The translations under genes and the position numbers were made by a program. From Calliopsis andreniformis (Eukaryota > Arthropoda > Insecta > Hymenoptera > Andrenidae): 64,000 nt of DNA. The stretch is from positions 1,116,001-1,180,000 of the forward strand of contig NW_027480423.1 of assembly GCF_051401765.1 (NCBI RefSeq). The letters run 5' to 3'. The notes below the pieces were generated by a model that worked only from the letters and a program-made list of their open reading frames with translations, made no database searches and was not told the DNA's origin. Positions 13,779 through 28,219 of this stretch are shown one piece after another (position 1 is the first letter of the stretch; each line of letters opens with the position of its first letter).

Positions 13779-15770
13779 AATTATTCCTGTTATACAATGG
13801 AAAAACTGCTGCATTTTTATTGTATTTTATGCATCTGGCGTTGAAGTCTAAGTCCCTAGCTATTCGATCTGGTGGAGCAACGCCCTATAGCGGAGCCTAG
13901 GTTGCCCGGAACGTAGAAATGACCATTACTTTCACACTGTTTGCAACTATTCATTTTATACGATGGAAAAACTGTTGCATCTTTATTGTATTTTATGCTT
14001 CCGGCGTTGACTTGTAAGGCCCTAACTATTCGATCTGGTGGAGCAACGCCGTAGAGTGAAGCCTAGGTTGCCGGGAACGTAGAAACGACCATTATTTTCA
14101 CACTGGTTGCAATTATTCCTGTTATACCATGGAAAAACTGTTGTATTTTTATTGTATTTTATGCTTCTTGAGTTGAATTCTAAGTCCCTAGCTATTCGAT
14201 CTGGTGGAGCAACGCCGTAGAGTGAAGCCTAGGTTGCCCGGAACGTAAAAATGACCATCACCTTCACTCTGGTTGCAATTATTCATGCTAATCGATGGAA
14301 AAACTGTTGCATTTTTATTGCATTTTCTGCTTCTGGTGTTGACGTCTAAGGCTCTCACTCTTCGATCTGGTAGAGCAACGCCCTAGGGTGAAGCCGAGGT
14401 TGCCCGGAACGTAGAAGTGACCATAGCTTTCACACTGGTTGCAATTATACTTTTTATGCGATGGAAAAACTGTTGTATTTATTTTGTATTTTATGATTCT
14501 AACGTTGACTTCTTAGGCCCTAACTATACGCTCTGGTTGACCAACGCCCTAGACTGAAGCCTAGGTTGCCCGAAACGTAGAAATGACCATCACCTTCACT
14601 CTGGCTGCAATTACTCCTGTTATACGACGGAAAAACTGCTGTATTTTTATAGCATTTTATGCTTCTGGCGTTGACTTCTAAGGCCGTAGCTATTCGATGT
14701 GGTGAAGTAACGCCCTGGAGTGAAGGCTAGGTTTCCCGGAACGTAGAAACGACCATGACTTTCACACTGTTTGCAATTATTCATTTTATACGATGGAAAA
14801 GCTGTTGTATTTATATTGTATTTTATGCTTCTGGCGTTGATTTCTAAGGCCGTAGCTATTAGATGTGGTGGAGGAACGCGCTACAGTGACGCCTAGGTTG
14901 CACGGAGCGTAGAAATGACCATTACTTTCAAACTGCTTGCAATTATTCCTGTTATACAATGGAAAAACTGTTGCATTTTTATTTTATTTTATGCATCTGG
15001 CGTTGAATTCTAAGTCCCTAGCTATTCGATCTGGTGGAGCAACAACCTAGAGCGGAGCCTAGGTTGCCCGGAACGTAGAAATGACCATCACTTTCACACT
15101 GGTTGCAATTATACCTGTTATAGTATGGAGAAGCTCTTGTATCTTTACTGTATTTTATGCTTCATGCATTGGCTTCTATAGCCATACCTATTCCATCTGG
15201 AGCAGCAACGCCCTAGCGTCATGCCTAGGTTGCGCGGAACGTAGATATGACCATAACTTCCACAATGGTTGCTATTACTCATGCTACACGATGGAAAGGC
15301 TGTTGTATTTATATTGTATTTTATGCATCTGGCGTTGACTTCTAAGGCTGTAGCTATTCGATGTGGTGGAGCAACGCCCTAGAGTGAATCCTATGTACCT
15401 CGGAACGTAGAAATGACCATCATCTCCACACTGTTTGCAATTATTCATTTTATACGATGGAAAAGCTGTGGTATTTATATTGCATTTTGTGATTCTGGCG
15501 TTGACATCTAAGGCCGTGGTTATTCGATGTGGTGGAGCAACGCCCTAGAGTGAAGCCTAGGTTGCCGGGAACGTAGAAACGACCATTACTTTCACACTGG
15601 TTGCAATTATTCCTGTTGTACCATGGAAAAACTGTTGTACTTTTATTGTTTTTTATGCTTCTGGCGATGACTTCTAAGGCCGTAGCTATTAGATGTGGTG
15701 GAGGAACGCGCTAGAGTGACGCCTAGGTTGCACGGAACGTAGAAATGACCATTACTTTCACACTGTTTGC
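13779..15770 (+). repeat. Core higher-order unit 5 (12 monomers, 1,992 bp)
   Basis: The smallest unit. It begins with the CTGCTTGCAATT type of monomer and goes through an abbreviated version of the common series (only part of the dimer repeat). It ends with the same marker block as units 1-3. Confidence 0.72.
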
Positions 15771-18700
15771 AATTATTCATTTTATACGATGGAAAAGCTG
15801 TTGTATTTATATTGTATTTTATGCTTCTGGCGTTGAATTCTAAGGCCCTAGCTATTCGATCTGGTGGAGCAACGCCCTAGAGTGAAGCCTAGGTTGCCCG
15901 GAACGTAGAAATGACCATTACTTTCACGCTGTTTGCAACTATTCGTTTTATACGATGGAAAAACTGTTGCATTTTTATTGTATTTTATGCATCTGGCGTT
16001 GAATTCTAAGACCCTAGCTATTCGATCTGGTGGAGCAACGCCCTAGAGAGGAGCCTAGGTTGCCCGGAACGCAGCAATGACCATTACTTTCACACTGGTT
16101 GTAATTATTCCTCTTATACGATGGAAAAACTGTTGCATCTTTATTGTACTTTATGCTTCCGGCGTTGACTTGTAAGGCCCTAACTATTCGATCTGGTGAA
16201 GCAACGCCGTAGAGTGAAGCCTAGGTTGCCGGGAACGTAGAAACGACCATTATTTTCACACTGGTTGCAATTATTCCTGTTATACCATGGAAAAACTGTT
16301 GTATTTTTATTGTATTTTATGCTTCTTGAGTTGAATTCTAAGTCCCTAGCTATTCGATCTGGTGGAGCAACGCCCTAGAGTGAAGCCTAGGTTGCCCGGA
16401 ACGCAGCAATGACCATTACTTTCACACTGGTTGTAATTATTCCTCTTATACGATGGAAAAACTGTTGCATCTTTATTGTATTTTATGCTTCCGGCGTTGA
16501 CTTGTAAGGCCCTAACTATTCGATCTGGTGAAGCAACGCCGTAGAGTGAAGCCTAGGTTGCCGGGAACGTAGATACGACCATTATTTTCACACTGGTTGC
16601 AATTATTCCTGTTATACCATGGAAAAACTGTTGTATTTTTATTGTATGTTATGCTTCTTGAGTTGAATTCTAAGTCCCTAGCTATTCGATCTGGTGGAGC
16701 AACGCCCTAGAGTGAAGCCTAGGTTGCCCGGAACGCAGCAATGACCATCACTTTCACACTGGTTGTAATTATTCCTCTTAAACGATGGAAAAACTGTTGC
16801 ATCTTTATTGTATTTTATGCTTCCGGCGTTGACTTGTAAGGCCCTAACTATTCGATCTGGTGAAGCAACGCCGTAGAGTGAAGCCTAGGTTGCCCGGAAC
16901 GTAAAAATGAGCATCACCTTCACTCTGGTTGCAATTATTCATGCTAATCGATGGAAAAACTGTTGCATTTTTATTGCATTTTCTGATTCTGGTGTTGACG
17001 TCTAAGGCTCTCACTCTTTGATCTGGTAGAGCAACGCCGTAGGGTGAAGCCGAGGTTGCCCGGAACGTAGAAGTGACCATAGTTTTCACACTGGTTGCAA
17101 TTATACTTTTTATGCGATGGAAAAACTGTTGTATTTATTTTGTATTTTATGATTCTAACGTTGACTTCTTAGGCCCTTACTATACGCTCTGGTTGACCAA
17201 CGCCCTAGAGTGAAGCCTAGGTTGCCCGGAACGTAGAAATGACCATCACCTTCACTCTGGTTGCAATTACTCCTGTTATACGACGGAAAAACTGCTGTAT
17301 TTTTATAGCATTTTATGCTTCTGGCGTTGACTTCTAAGGCCGTAGCTATTCGATGTGGTGAAGTAACGCCCTAGAGGGAAGGCTAGGTTTCCCGGAACGT
17401 AGAAACGACCATGACTTTCACACTGTTTGCAATGATTCATTCTATACGATGGAAAAGCTGTTGTATTTATATTGTATTTTATGCTTCTGGCGTTGACTTC
17501 TAAGGCCGTAGCTATTAGATGTGGTGGAGGAACGCGCTACAGTGACGCCTAGGTTGCACGGAGCGTAGAAATGACCATTACTTTCAAACTGCTTGCAATT
17601 ATTCCTGTTATACAATGGAAAAACTGTTGCATTTTTATTTTATTTTATTCATCTGGCGTTGAATTCTAAGTCCCTAGCTATTCGATCTGGTGGAGCAACA
17701 ACCTAGGGCGGAGCATAGGTTGCCCGGAACGCAGCAATGACCATTACTTTCACTCTGTCTGCAATTATTCATTTTATACGATGGAGAATCTGTTGTATTT
17801 ATATTGTATTTTATGCTTATGGCGTTGACTTCTAAGGCCGTAGCTATTAGATGTGGTGGAGGAACGCGCTAGAGAGACACCTAGGTTGCACGGAACGTAG
17901 AAATGACCATTACCTTCACACTGGTTGGAATTATTCCTATTATACGATGGAAAAACTGCTGCATTTTTATTGTATTTTATGCATCTGGCGTTGAAGTCTA
18001 AGTCCCTAGCTATTCGATCTGGTGGAGCAACGCCCTATAGCGGAGCCTAGGTTGCCCGGAACGTAGAAATGACCATTACTTTCACACTGTTTGCAACTAT
18101 TCATTTTATACGATGGAAAAACTGTTGCATCTTTATTGTATTTTATGCTTCCGGCGTTGACTTGTAAGGCCCTAACTATTCGATCTGGTGGAGCAACGCC
18201 GTAGAGTGAAGCCTAGGTTGCCGGGAACGTAGAAACGACCATTATTTTCACACTGGTTGCAATTATTCCCGTTATACCATGGAAAAACTGTTGTATTTTT
18301 ATTGTATTTTATGCTTCTTGAGTTGAATTCTAAGTCCCTAGCTATTCGATCTGGTGGAGCAACGCCGTAGAGTGAAGCCTAGGTTGCCCGGAACGTAAAA
18401 ATGACCATCACCTTCACTCTGGTTGCAATTATTCATGCTAATCGATGGAAAAACTGTTGCATTTTTATTGCATTTTCTGCTTCTGGTGTTGACGTCTAAG
18501 GCTCTCACTCTTCGATCTGGTAGAGCAACGCCGTAGGGTGAAGCCGAGGTTGCCCGGAACGTAGAAGTGACCATAGTTTTCACACTGGTTGCAATTATAC
18601 TTTTTATGCGATGGAAAAACTGTTGTATTTATTTTGTATTTTATGATTCTAACGTTGACTTCTTAGGCCCTTACTATACGCTCTGGTTGACCAACGCCCT

Positions 18701-20252
18701 AGAGTGAAGCCTAGGTTGCCCGGAACGTAGAAATGACCATCACCTTCACTCTGGTTGCAATTACTCCTGTTATACGACGGAAAAACTGCTGTATTTTTAT
18801 AGCATTTTATGCTTCTGGCGTTGACTTCTAAGGCCGTAGCTATTCGATGTGGTGAAGTAACGCCCTAGAGGGAAGGCTAGGTTTCCCGGAACGTAGAAAC
18901 GACCATGACTTTCACACTGTTTGCAATGATTCATTCTATACGATGGAAAAGCTGTTGTATTTATATTGTATTTTATGCTTCTGGCGTTGACTTCTAAGGC
19001 CGTAGCTATTAGATGTGGTGGAGGAACGCGCTACAGTGACGCCTAGGTTGCACGGAGCGTAGAAATGACCATTACTTTCAAACTGCTTGCAATTATTCCT
19101 GTTATACAATGGAAAAACTGTTGCATTTTTATTTTATTTTATTCATCTGGCGTTGAATTCTAAGTCCCTAGCTATTCGATCTGGTGGAGCAACAACCTAG
19201 GGCGGAGCATAGGTTGCCCGGAACGCAGCAATGACCATTACTTTCACTCTGTCTGCAATTATTCATTTTATACGATGGAGAAGCTGTTGTATTTATATTG
19301 TATTTTATGCTTCTGGCGTTGACTTCTAAGGCCGTAGCTATTAGATGTGGTGGAGGAACGCGCTACAGTGACGCCTAGGTTGCACGGAGCGTAGAAATGA
19401 CCATTACTTTCAAACTGCTTGCAATTATTCCTGTTATACAATGGAAAAACTGTTGCATTTTTATTTTATTTTATGCATCTGGCGTTGAATTCTAAGTCCC
19501 TAGCTATTCGATCTTGTGGAGCAACAACCTAGAGCGGAGCCTAGGTTGCCCGGAACGTAGAAATGACCATCACTTTCACACTGGTTGCAATTATACCTGT
19601 TATAGTATGGAGAAGCTCTTGTATCTTTACTGTATTTTATGCTTCATGCATTGGCTTCTATAGCCATACCTATTCCATCTGGAGCAGCAACGCCCTAGCG
19701 TCATGCCTAGGTTGCGCGGAACGTAGATATGACCATAACTTCCACAATGGTTGCTATTACTCATGCTACAGGATGGAAAGGCTGTTGTATTTATATTGTA
19801 TTTTATGCATCTGGCGTTGACTTCTAAGGCTGTAGCTATTCGATGTGGTGGAGCAACGCCCTAGAGTGAATCCTATGTACCTCGGAACGTAGAAATGACC
19901 ATCGTCTCCACACTGTTTGCAATTATTCATTTTATACGATGGAAAAGCTATGGTATTTATATTGCATTTTGTGATTCTGGCGTTGACATCTAAGGCCGTG
20001 GTTATTCGATGTGGTGGAGCAACGCCCTAGAGTGAAGCCTAGGTTGCCGGGAACGTAGAAACGACCATTACTTTCACACTGGTTGCAATTATTCCTGTAG
20101 TACCATGGAAAAACTGTTGTACTTTTATTGTTTTTTATGCTTCTGGCGTTGACTTCTAAGGCCGTAGCTATTAGATGTGGTGGAGGAACGCGCTAGAGTG
20201 ACGCCTAGGTTGCACGGAACGTAGAAATGACCATTACTTTCACACTGTTTGC
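15771..20252 (+). repeat. Core higher-order unit 6 (27 monomers, 4,482 bp)
   Basis: It opens as a copy of unit 4 (15,771-17,537) and then contains a nine-monomer tandem duplication with a 1,494-bp offset. Variant stretches near 16,844-17,940 recur near 18,338-19,310, including the rare TTATTCATCTGGCG variant at about 17,648 and 19,142. It ends with the marker block at 19,563, which continues straight into a copy of the unit 1 start. Confidence 0.75.
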
Positions 20253-23200
20253 AATTATTCATTTTATACGATGGAAAAGCTGTTGTATTTATACTGTATT
20301 TTATGCTTCTGGCGTTGAATTCTAAGGCCCTAGCTATTCGATCTGGTGTAGCAACGCCCTAGAGTGTAGCCTAGGTAGCCCGGAGCGCAGAAATGGCCAC
20401 TACCTTCACACTGTTTGCAATTATTCCTGTTATACGATGGAAAAACTGTTGTATTTATATTGTATTTTATGCTTCTGGCGTTGAATTCTAAGGCCCTAGC
20501 GATTCGATCTGGAGGAGCAACGCCCTAGAGTGAAGCCTAGGTTGCCCGGAGCGTAGAAATGACCATTACTTTCACACTGTTTGCAATTATTCATTTGATA
20601 CGATGGAAGAGCAGTTGTATTTATATTGTATTTTATGCTTCTGGCGTTGACTTCTAAGGCCGTAGCTATTCGATGTGGTGGAGCAACGCCCTAGAGTGAA
20701 GCCTAGGTAGCCCGGATCGTAGAAATGACCATCATCTTCACATTGTTTGCAATTATTCAGTTTATACAATGGAAAAGCTGTTGTATTTATATTGTGTTTT
20801 ATGCTTCTGGCGTTGACTTCTAAGGCCGTAGCTATTCGATGTGGTGGAGAAACGCCCTAGAGTGAAGCCTAGGTTGCCCAGTACGTAGAAACGAGCATTA
20901 CTTTGACACTGGTTGTAATTATTCCTGTTATACGATGGAAAAGCTGTTGTATTTTTATTGTATTTTATGCTTCTGGCTTTGACTTCTAAGGCCGTAGCTA
21001 TTCGATGTGGGGGGGCAACGCCATAGAGTGAAGCCTAGGTTGCCCGGAACGTAGAAACGACAATTACTTTCACTCTGGTTGCAATCATTCCTGTTATTCG
21101 ATGGAAAAGCTGTTGGATTTATATTGTATTTTATGCTTCTAGCGTTGACTTCTAAGGACCTAGCTATTCGATCTGGTGGAGCTACGCCCTAGAGTGAAGC
21201 CTAGGTTGCCCGGAACGTAAAAATGACCATTACTTTCACACTGTTTGCAATTATTCATTTTATACGATGGAAAAGCTGTTGTATTTATATTGTATTTTAT
21301 GCTTCTGGCGTTGACTGCTAAGGCCGTAGCTATTAGATGTGGTGGAGCAACGCGCTAGAGTGACGCCTAGGTTGCACGGATCGTAGAAATCATCATTACT
21401 TTCACACTGCTTGCAATTATTCCTGTTATACAATGGAAAAACTGTTGCATTTTTATTGTATTTTATGCATCTGGCGTTGAATTCTAAGACCCTAGCTATT
21501 CGATCTGGTGGAGCAACGCACTAGGGAGGAGCCTAGGTTGCCCGGAACGTAGAAATGACGATCACTTTCACACTGTTTGCAATTATTCATTTTATACGAT
21601 GGAAGAGCTGTTGTATTTATATTGTATTTTATGCATCTGGCGTTGAAGTCTAAGTCCCTAGCTATTCGATCTGGTGGAGCAACGCCCTATAGCGGAGCCT
21701 AGGTTGCCCGGAACGTAGAAAGGACCATTACTTTCACACTGTTTGCAATTATTCATTTTATACGATGGAAAAGCTGTTGTATTTATATTGTATTTTATGC
21801 TTCTGGCGTTGAATTCTAAGGCCCTAGCTATTCGATCTGGTGGAGCAACGCCCTAGAGTGAAGCCTAGGTTGCCCGGAACGTAGAAATGACCATTACTTT
21901 CACGCTGTTTGCAACTATTCATTTTATACGATGGAAAAACTGTTGCATCTTTATTGTATTTTATGCTTCCGGCGTTGACTTGTAAGGCCCTAACTATTCG
22001 ATCTGGTGAAGCAACGCCGTAGAGTGAAGCCTAGGTTGCCGGGAACGTAGAAACGACCATTATTTTCACACTGGTTGCAATTATTCCCGTTATACCATGG
22101 AAAAACTGTTGTATTTTTATTGTATTTTATGCTTCTTGAGTTGAATTCTAAGTCCCTAGCTATTCGATCTGGTGGAGCAACGCCCTAGAGTGAAGCCTAG
22201 GTTGCCCGGAACGCAGCAATGACCATTACTTTCACACTGGTTGTAATTATTCCTCTTATACGATGGAAAAACTGTTGCATCTTTATTGTATTTTATGCTT
22301 CCGGCGTTGACTTGTAAGGCCCTAACTATTCGATCTGGTGAAGCAACGCCGTAGAGTGAAGCCTAGGTTGCCGGGAACGTAGAAACGACCATTGTTTTCA
22401 CACTGGTTGCAATTATTCCTGTTATACCATGGAAAAACTGTTGTATTTTTATTGTATTTTATGCTTCTTGAGTTGAATTCTAAGTCCCTAGCTATTCGAT
22501 CTGGTGGAGCAACGCCCTAGAGTGAAGCCTAGGTTGCCCGGAACGCAGCAATGCCCATTACTTTCACACTGGTTGTAATTATTCCTCTTATACGATGGAA
22601 AAACTGTTGCATCTTTATTGTATTTTATGCTTCCGGCGTTGACTTGTAAGGCCCTAACTATTCGATCTGGTGAAGCAACGCCGTAGAGTGAAGCCTAGGT
22701 TGCCCGGAACGTAAAAATGACCATCACCTTCACTCTGGTTGCAATTATTCATGCTAATCGATGGAAAAACTGTTGCATTTTTATTGCATTTTCTGCTTCT
22801 GGTGTTGACGTCTAAGGCTCTCACTCTTCGATCTGGTAGAGCAACGCCCTAGGGTGAAGCCGAGGTTGCCCGGAACGTAGAAGTGACCATAGCTTTCACA
22901 CTGGTTGCAATTATACTTTTTATGCGATGGAAAAACTGTTGTATTTATTTTGTATTTTATGATTCTAACGTTGACTTCTTAGGCCCTAACTATACGCTCT
23001 GGTTGACCAACGCCCTAGAGTGAAGCCTAGGTTGCCCGAAACGTAGAAATGACCATCACCTTCACTCTGGCTGCAATTACTCCTGTTATACGACGGAAAA
23101 ACTGCTGTATTTTTATAGCATTTTATGCTTCTGGCGTTGACTTCTAAGGCCGTAGCTATTCGATGTGGTGAAGTAACGCCCTGGAGTGAAGGCTAGGTTT

Positions 23201-26200
23201 CCCGGAACGTAGAAACGACCATGACTTTCACACTGTTTGCAATTATTCATTTTATACGATGGAAAAGCTGTTGTATTTATATTGTATTTTATGCTTCTGG
23301 CGTTGACTTCTAAGGCCGTAGCTATTAGATGTGGTGGAGGAACGCGCTACAGTGACGCCTAGGTTGCACGGAGCGTAGAAATGACCATTACTTTCACACT
23401 GTTTGCAATTATTCATTTTATACGATGGAAAAGCTGTTGTATTTATATTGTATTTTATGCTTCTGGCGTTGAATTCTAAGGCCCTAGCTATTCGATCTGG
23501 TGGAGCAACGCCCTAGAGTGAAGCCTAGGTTGCCCGGAACGTAGAAATGACCATTACTTTCACGCTGTTTGCAACTATTCGCTTTATACGATGGAAAAAC
23601 TGTTGCATTTTTATTGTATTTTATGCATCTGGCGTTGAATTCTAAGACCCTAGCTATTCGATCTGGTGGAGCAACGCCCTAGAGAGGAGCCTAGGTTGCC
23701 CGGAACGCAGCAATGACCATTACTTTCACACTGGTTGTAATTATTCCTCTTATACGATGGATAAACTGTTGCATCTTTATTGTACTTTATGCTTCCGGCG
23801 TTGACTTGTAAGGCCCTAACTATTCGATCTGGTGAAGCAACGCCGTAGAGTGAAGCCTAGGTTGCCGGGAACGTAGAAACGACCATTATTTTCACACTGG
23901 TTGCAATTATGCCTGTTATACCATGGAAAAACTGTTGTATTTTTATTGTATTTTATGCTTCTTGAGTTGAATTCTAAGTCCCTAGCTATTCAATCTGGTG
24001 GAGCAACGCCCTAGAGTGAAGCCTAGGTTGCCCGGAACGCAGCAATGACCATTACTTTCACACTGGTTGTAATTATTCCTCTTATACGATTGAAAAACTG
24101 TTGCATCTTTATTGTATTTTATGCTTCCGGCGTTGACTTGTAAGGCCCTAACTATTCGATCTGGTGAAGCAACGCCGTAGAGTGAAGCCTAGGTTGCCGG
24201 GAACGTAGATACGACCATTATTTTCACACTGGTTGCAATTATTCCTGTTATACCATGGAAAAACTGTTGTATTTTTATTGTATGTTATGCTTCTTGAGTT
24301 GAATTCTAAGTCCCTAGCTATTCGATCTGGTGGAGCAACGCCCTAGAGTGAAGCCTAGGTTGCCCGGAACGCAGCAATGACCATCACTTTCACACTGGTT
24401 GTAATTATTCCTCTTAAACGATGGAAAAACTGTTGCATCTTTATTGTATTTTATGCTTCCGGCGTTGACTTGTAAGGCCCTAACTATTCGATCTGGTGAA
24501 GCAACGCCGTAGAGTGAAGCCTAGGTTGCCCGGAACGTAAAAATGAGCATCACCTTCACTCTGGTTGCAATTATTCATGCTAATCGATGGAAAAACTGTT
24601 GCATTTTTATTGCATTTTCTGATTCTGGTGTTGACGTCTAAGGCTCTCACTCTTTGATCTGGTAGAGCAACGCCGTAGGGTGAAGCCGAGGTTGCCCGGA
24701 ACGTAGAAGTGACCATAGTTTTCACACTGGTTGCAATTATACTTTTTATGCGATGGAAAAACTGTTGTATTTATTTTGTATTTTATGATTCTAACGTTGA
24801 CTTCTTAGGCCCTTACTATACGCTCTGGTTGACCAACGCCCTAGAGTGAAGCCTAGGTTGCCCGGAACGTAGAAATGACCATCACCTTCACTCTGGTTGC
24901 AATTACTCCTGTTATACGACGGAAAAACTGCTGTATTTTTATAGCATTTTATGCTTCTGGCGTTGACTTCTAAGGCCGTAGCTATTCGATGTGGTGAAGT
25001 AACGCCCTAGAGGGAAGGCTAGGTTTCCCGGAACGTAGAAACGACCATGACTTTCACACTGTTTGCAATGATTCATTCTATACGATGGAAAAGCTGTTGT
25101 ATTTATATTGTATTTTATGCTTCTGGCGTTGACTTCTAAGGCCGTAGCTATTAGATGTGGTGGAGGAACGCGCTACAGTGACGCCTAGGTTGCACGGAGC
25201 GTAGAAATGACCATTACTTTCAAACTGCTTGCAATTATTCCTGTTATACAATGGAAAAACTGTTGCATTTTTATTTTATTTTATTCATCTGGCGTTGAAT
25301 TCTAAGTCCCTAGCTATTCGATCTGGTGGAGCAACAACCTAGGGCGGAGCATAGGTTGCCCGGAACGCAGCAATGACCATTACTTTCACTCTGTCTGCAA
25401 TTATTCATTTTATACGATGGAGAAGCTGTTGTATTTATATTGTATTTTATGCTTATGGCGTTGACTTCTAAGGCCGTAGCTATTAGATGTGGTGGAGGAA
25501 CGCGCTAGAGAGACACCTAGGTTGCACGGAACGTAGAAATGACCATTACCTTCACACTGGTTGGAATTATTCCTATTATACGATGGAAAAACTGCTGCAT
25601 TTTTATTGTATTTTATGCATCTGGCGTTGAAGTCTAAGTCCCTAGCTATTCGATCTGGTGGAGCAACGCCCTATAGCGGAGCCTAGGTTGCCCGGAACGT
25701 AGAAATGACCATTACTTTCACACTGTTTGCAACTATTCATTTTATACGATGGAAAAACTGTTGCATCTTTATTGTATTTTATGCTTCCGGCGTTGACTTG
25801 TAAGGCCCTAACTATTCGATCTGGTGGAGCAACGCCGTAGAGTGAAGCCTAGGTTGCCGGGAACGTAGAAACGACCACTATTTTCACACTGGTTGCAATT
25901 ATTCCTGTTATACCATGGAAAAACTGTTGTATTTTTATTGTATTTTATGCTTCTTGAGTTGAATTCTAAGTCCCTAGCTATTCGATCTGGTGGAGCAACG
26001 CCGTAGAGTGAAGCCTAGGTTGCCCGGAACGTAAAAATGACCATCACCTTCACTCTGGTTGCAATTATTCATGCTAATCGATGGAAAAACTGTTGCATTT
26101 TTATTGCATTTTCTGCTTCTGGTGTTGACGTCTAAGGCTCTCACTCTTCGATCTGGTAGAGCAACGCCGTAGGGTGAAGCCGAGGTTGCCCGGAACGTAG

Positions 26201-28219
26201 AAGTGACCATAGTTTTCACACTGGTTGCAATTATACTTTTTATGCGATGGAAAAACTGTTGTATTTATTTTGTATTTTATGATTCTAACGTTGACTTCTT
26301 AGGCCCTTACTATACGCTCTGGTTGACCAACGCCCTAGAGTGAAGCCTAGGTTGCCCGGAACGTAGAAATGACCATCACCTTCACTCTGGTTGCAATTAC
26401 TCCTGTTATACGACGGAAAAACTGCTGTATTTTTATAGCATTTTATGCTTCTGGCGTTGACTTCTAAGGCCGTAGCTATTCGATGTGGTGAAGTAACGCC
26501 CTAAAGGGAAGGCTAGGTTTCCCGGAACGTAGAAACGACCATGACTTTCACACTGTTTGCAATGATTCATTCTATACGATGGAAAAGCTGTTGTATTTAT
26601 ATTGTATTTTATGCTTCTGGCGTTGACTTCTAAGGCCGTAGCTATTAGATGTGGTGGAGGAACGCGCTACAGTGACGCCTAGGTTGCACGGAGCGTAGAA
26701 ATGACCATTACTTTCAAACTGCTTGCAATTATTCCTGTTATACAATGGAAAAACTGTTGCATTTTTATTTTATTTTATTCATCTGGCGTTGAATTCTAAG
26801 TCCCTAGCTATTCGATCTGGTGGAGCAACAACCTAGGGCGGAGCATAGGTTGCCCGGAACGCAGCAATGACCATTACTTTCACTCTGTCTGCAATTATTC
26901 ATTTTATACGATGGAGAAGCTGTTGTATTTATATTGTATTTTATGCTTATGGCGTTGACTTCTAAGGCCGTAGCTATTAGATGTGGTGGAGGAACGCGCT
27001 AGAGAGACACCTAGGTTGCACGGAACGTAGATATGACCATTACCTTCACACTGGTTGGAATTATTCCTATTATACGATGGCAAGACTGTTGTATTTTTAT
27101 TGTATTTTATGCTTCTGGCGTTGAATTCTAAGTCCCTAGCTATTCGATCTGGTGGAGCTACGCCCTAGAGTGAAGCCTAGGTTGCCCGGAACGTAGAAAT
27201 GACCATTACTTTCACACTGTTTGCAATTATTCATTTTATACGATGGAAAAGCTGTTGTATTTATATTGTATTTTATGCTTTGGGCGTTGACTTCTAAGGC
27301 CCTAGCTATTCGATTTGGTGGAGCAACGCCGTAGAGTGAAGTCTAGGTTGCCCGAAACGTAGAAATGACCAGTACTTTGACACTGGTTGCAATTATTCCT
27401 GTTATACAATGCAACAACTGTTGTATTTTTATTGAATTTTATGCTTCTGGCGTGGACTTCTAAGTCCCTAGCTATTCGATCTGGTGGAGACCTGCATAGA
27501 GCGGAGCCTAGGTTGCCCGGAACGTAGAAATGACCATCACTTTCACACTGGTTGCAATTATACCTGTTATAGTATGGAGAAGCTCTTGTATCTTTACTGT
27601 ATTTTATGCTTCAGGCATTGGCTTCTATAGCCATACCTATTCCATCTGGAGGAGCAACGCCCTAGCGTCATGCCTAGGTTGCGCGGAACGTAGATATGAC
27701 CATTACTTCCACAATGGTTGCTATTACTCATGCTATACGATGGAAAGGCTGTTGTATTTATATTGTATTTTATGCATCTGGCGTTGACTTCTAAGGCTGT
27801 AGCTATTCGATGTGGTGGAGCAACGCCCTAGAGTGAATCCTATGTACCCCGGAACGTAGAACTGACCATCATCTCCACACTGTTTGCAATTATTCATTTT
27901 ATACGATGGAAAAGCTGTGGTATTTATATTGCATTTTGTGATTCTGGCGTTGACATCTAAGGCCGTGGTTATTCGATGTGGTGGAGCAACGCCCTAGAGT
28001 GATGTGTAGGTTGCCGGGAACGTAGAAACGACCATTACTTTCACACTGGTTGCAATTATTCCTGTTGTACCATGGAAAAACTGTTGTACTTTTACTGTTT
28101 TTTATGCTTCTGGCGTTGACTTCTAAGGCCGTAGCTATTAGATGTGGTGGAGGAACGCGCTAGAGTGACGCCTAGGTTGCACGGAACGTAGAAATGACCA
28201 TTACTTTCACACTGCTTGC
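20253..28219 (+). repeat. Core higher-order unit 7, a mosaic (48 monomers, 7,967 bp)
   Basis: Built from pieces seen elsewhere in the window: 20,253-23,395 follows 1-3,144, 23,407 to about 26,946 follows 15,771-19,310 (offset 7,636), and about 26,951-28,657 follows 12,510-14,216 (offset 14,441). Few differences were noted in the first block, for example AGGTCGCCC at about 453 against AGGTAGCCC in the copy. Confidence 0.78.
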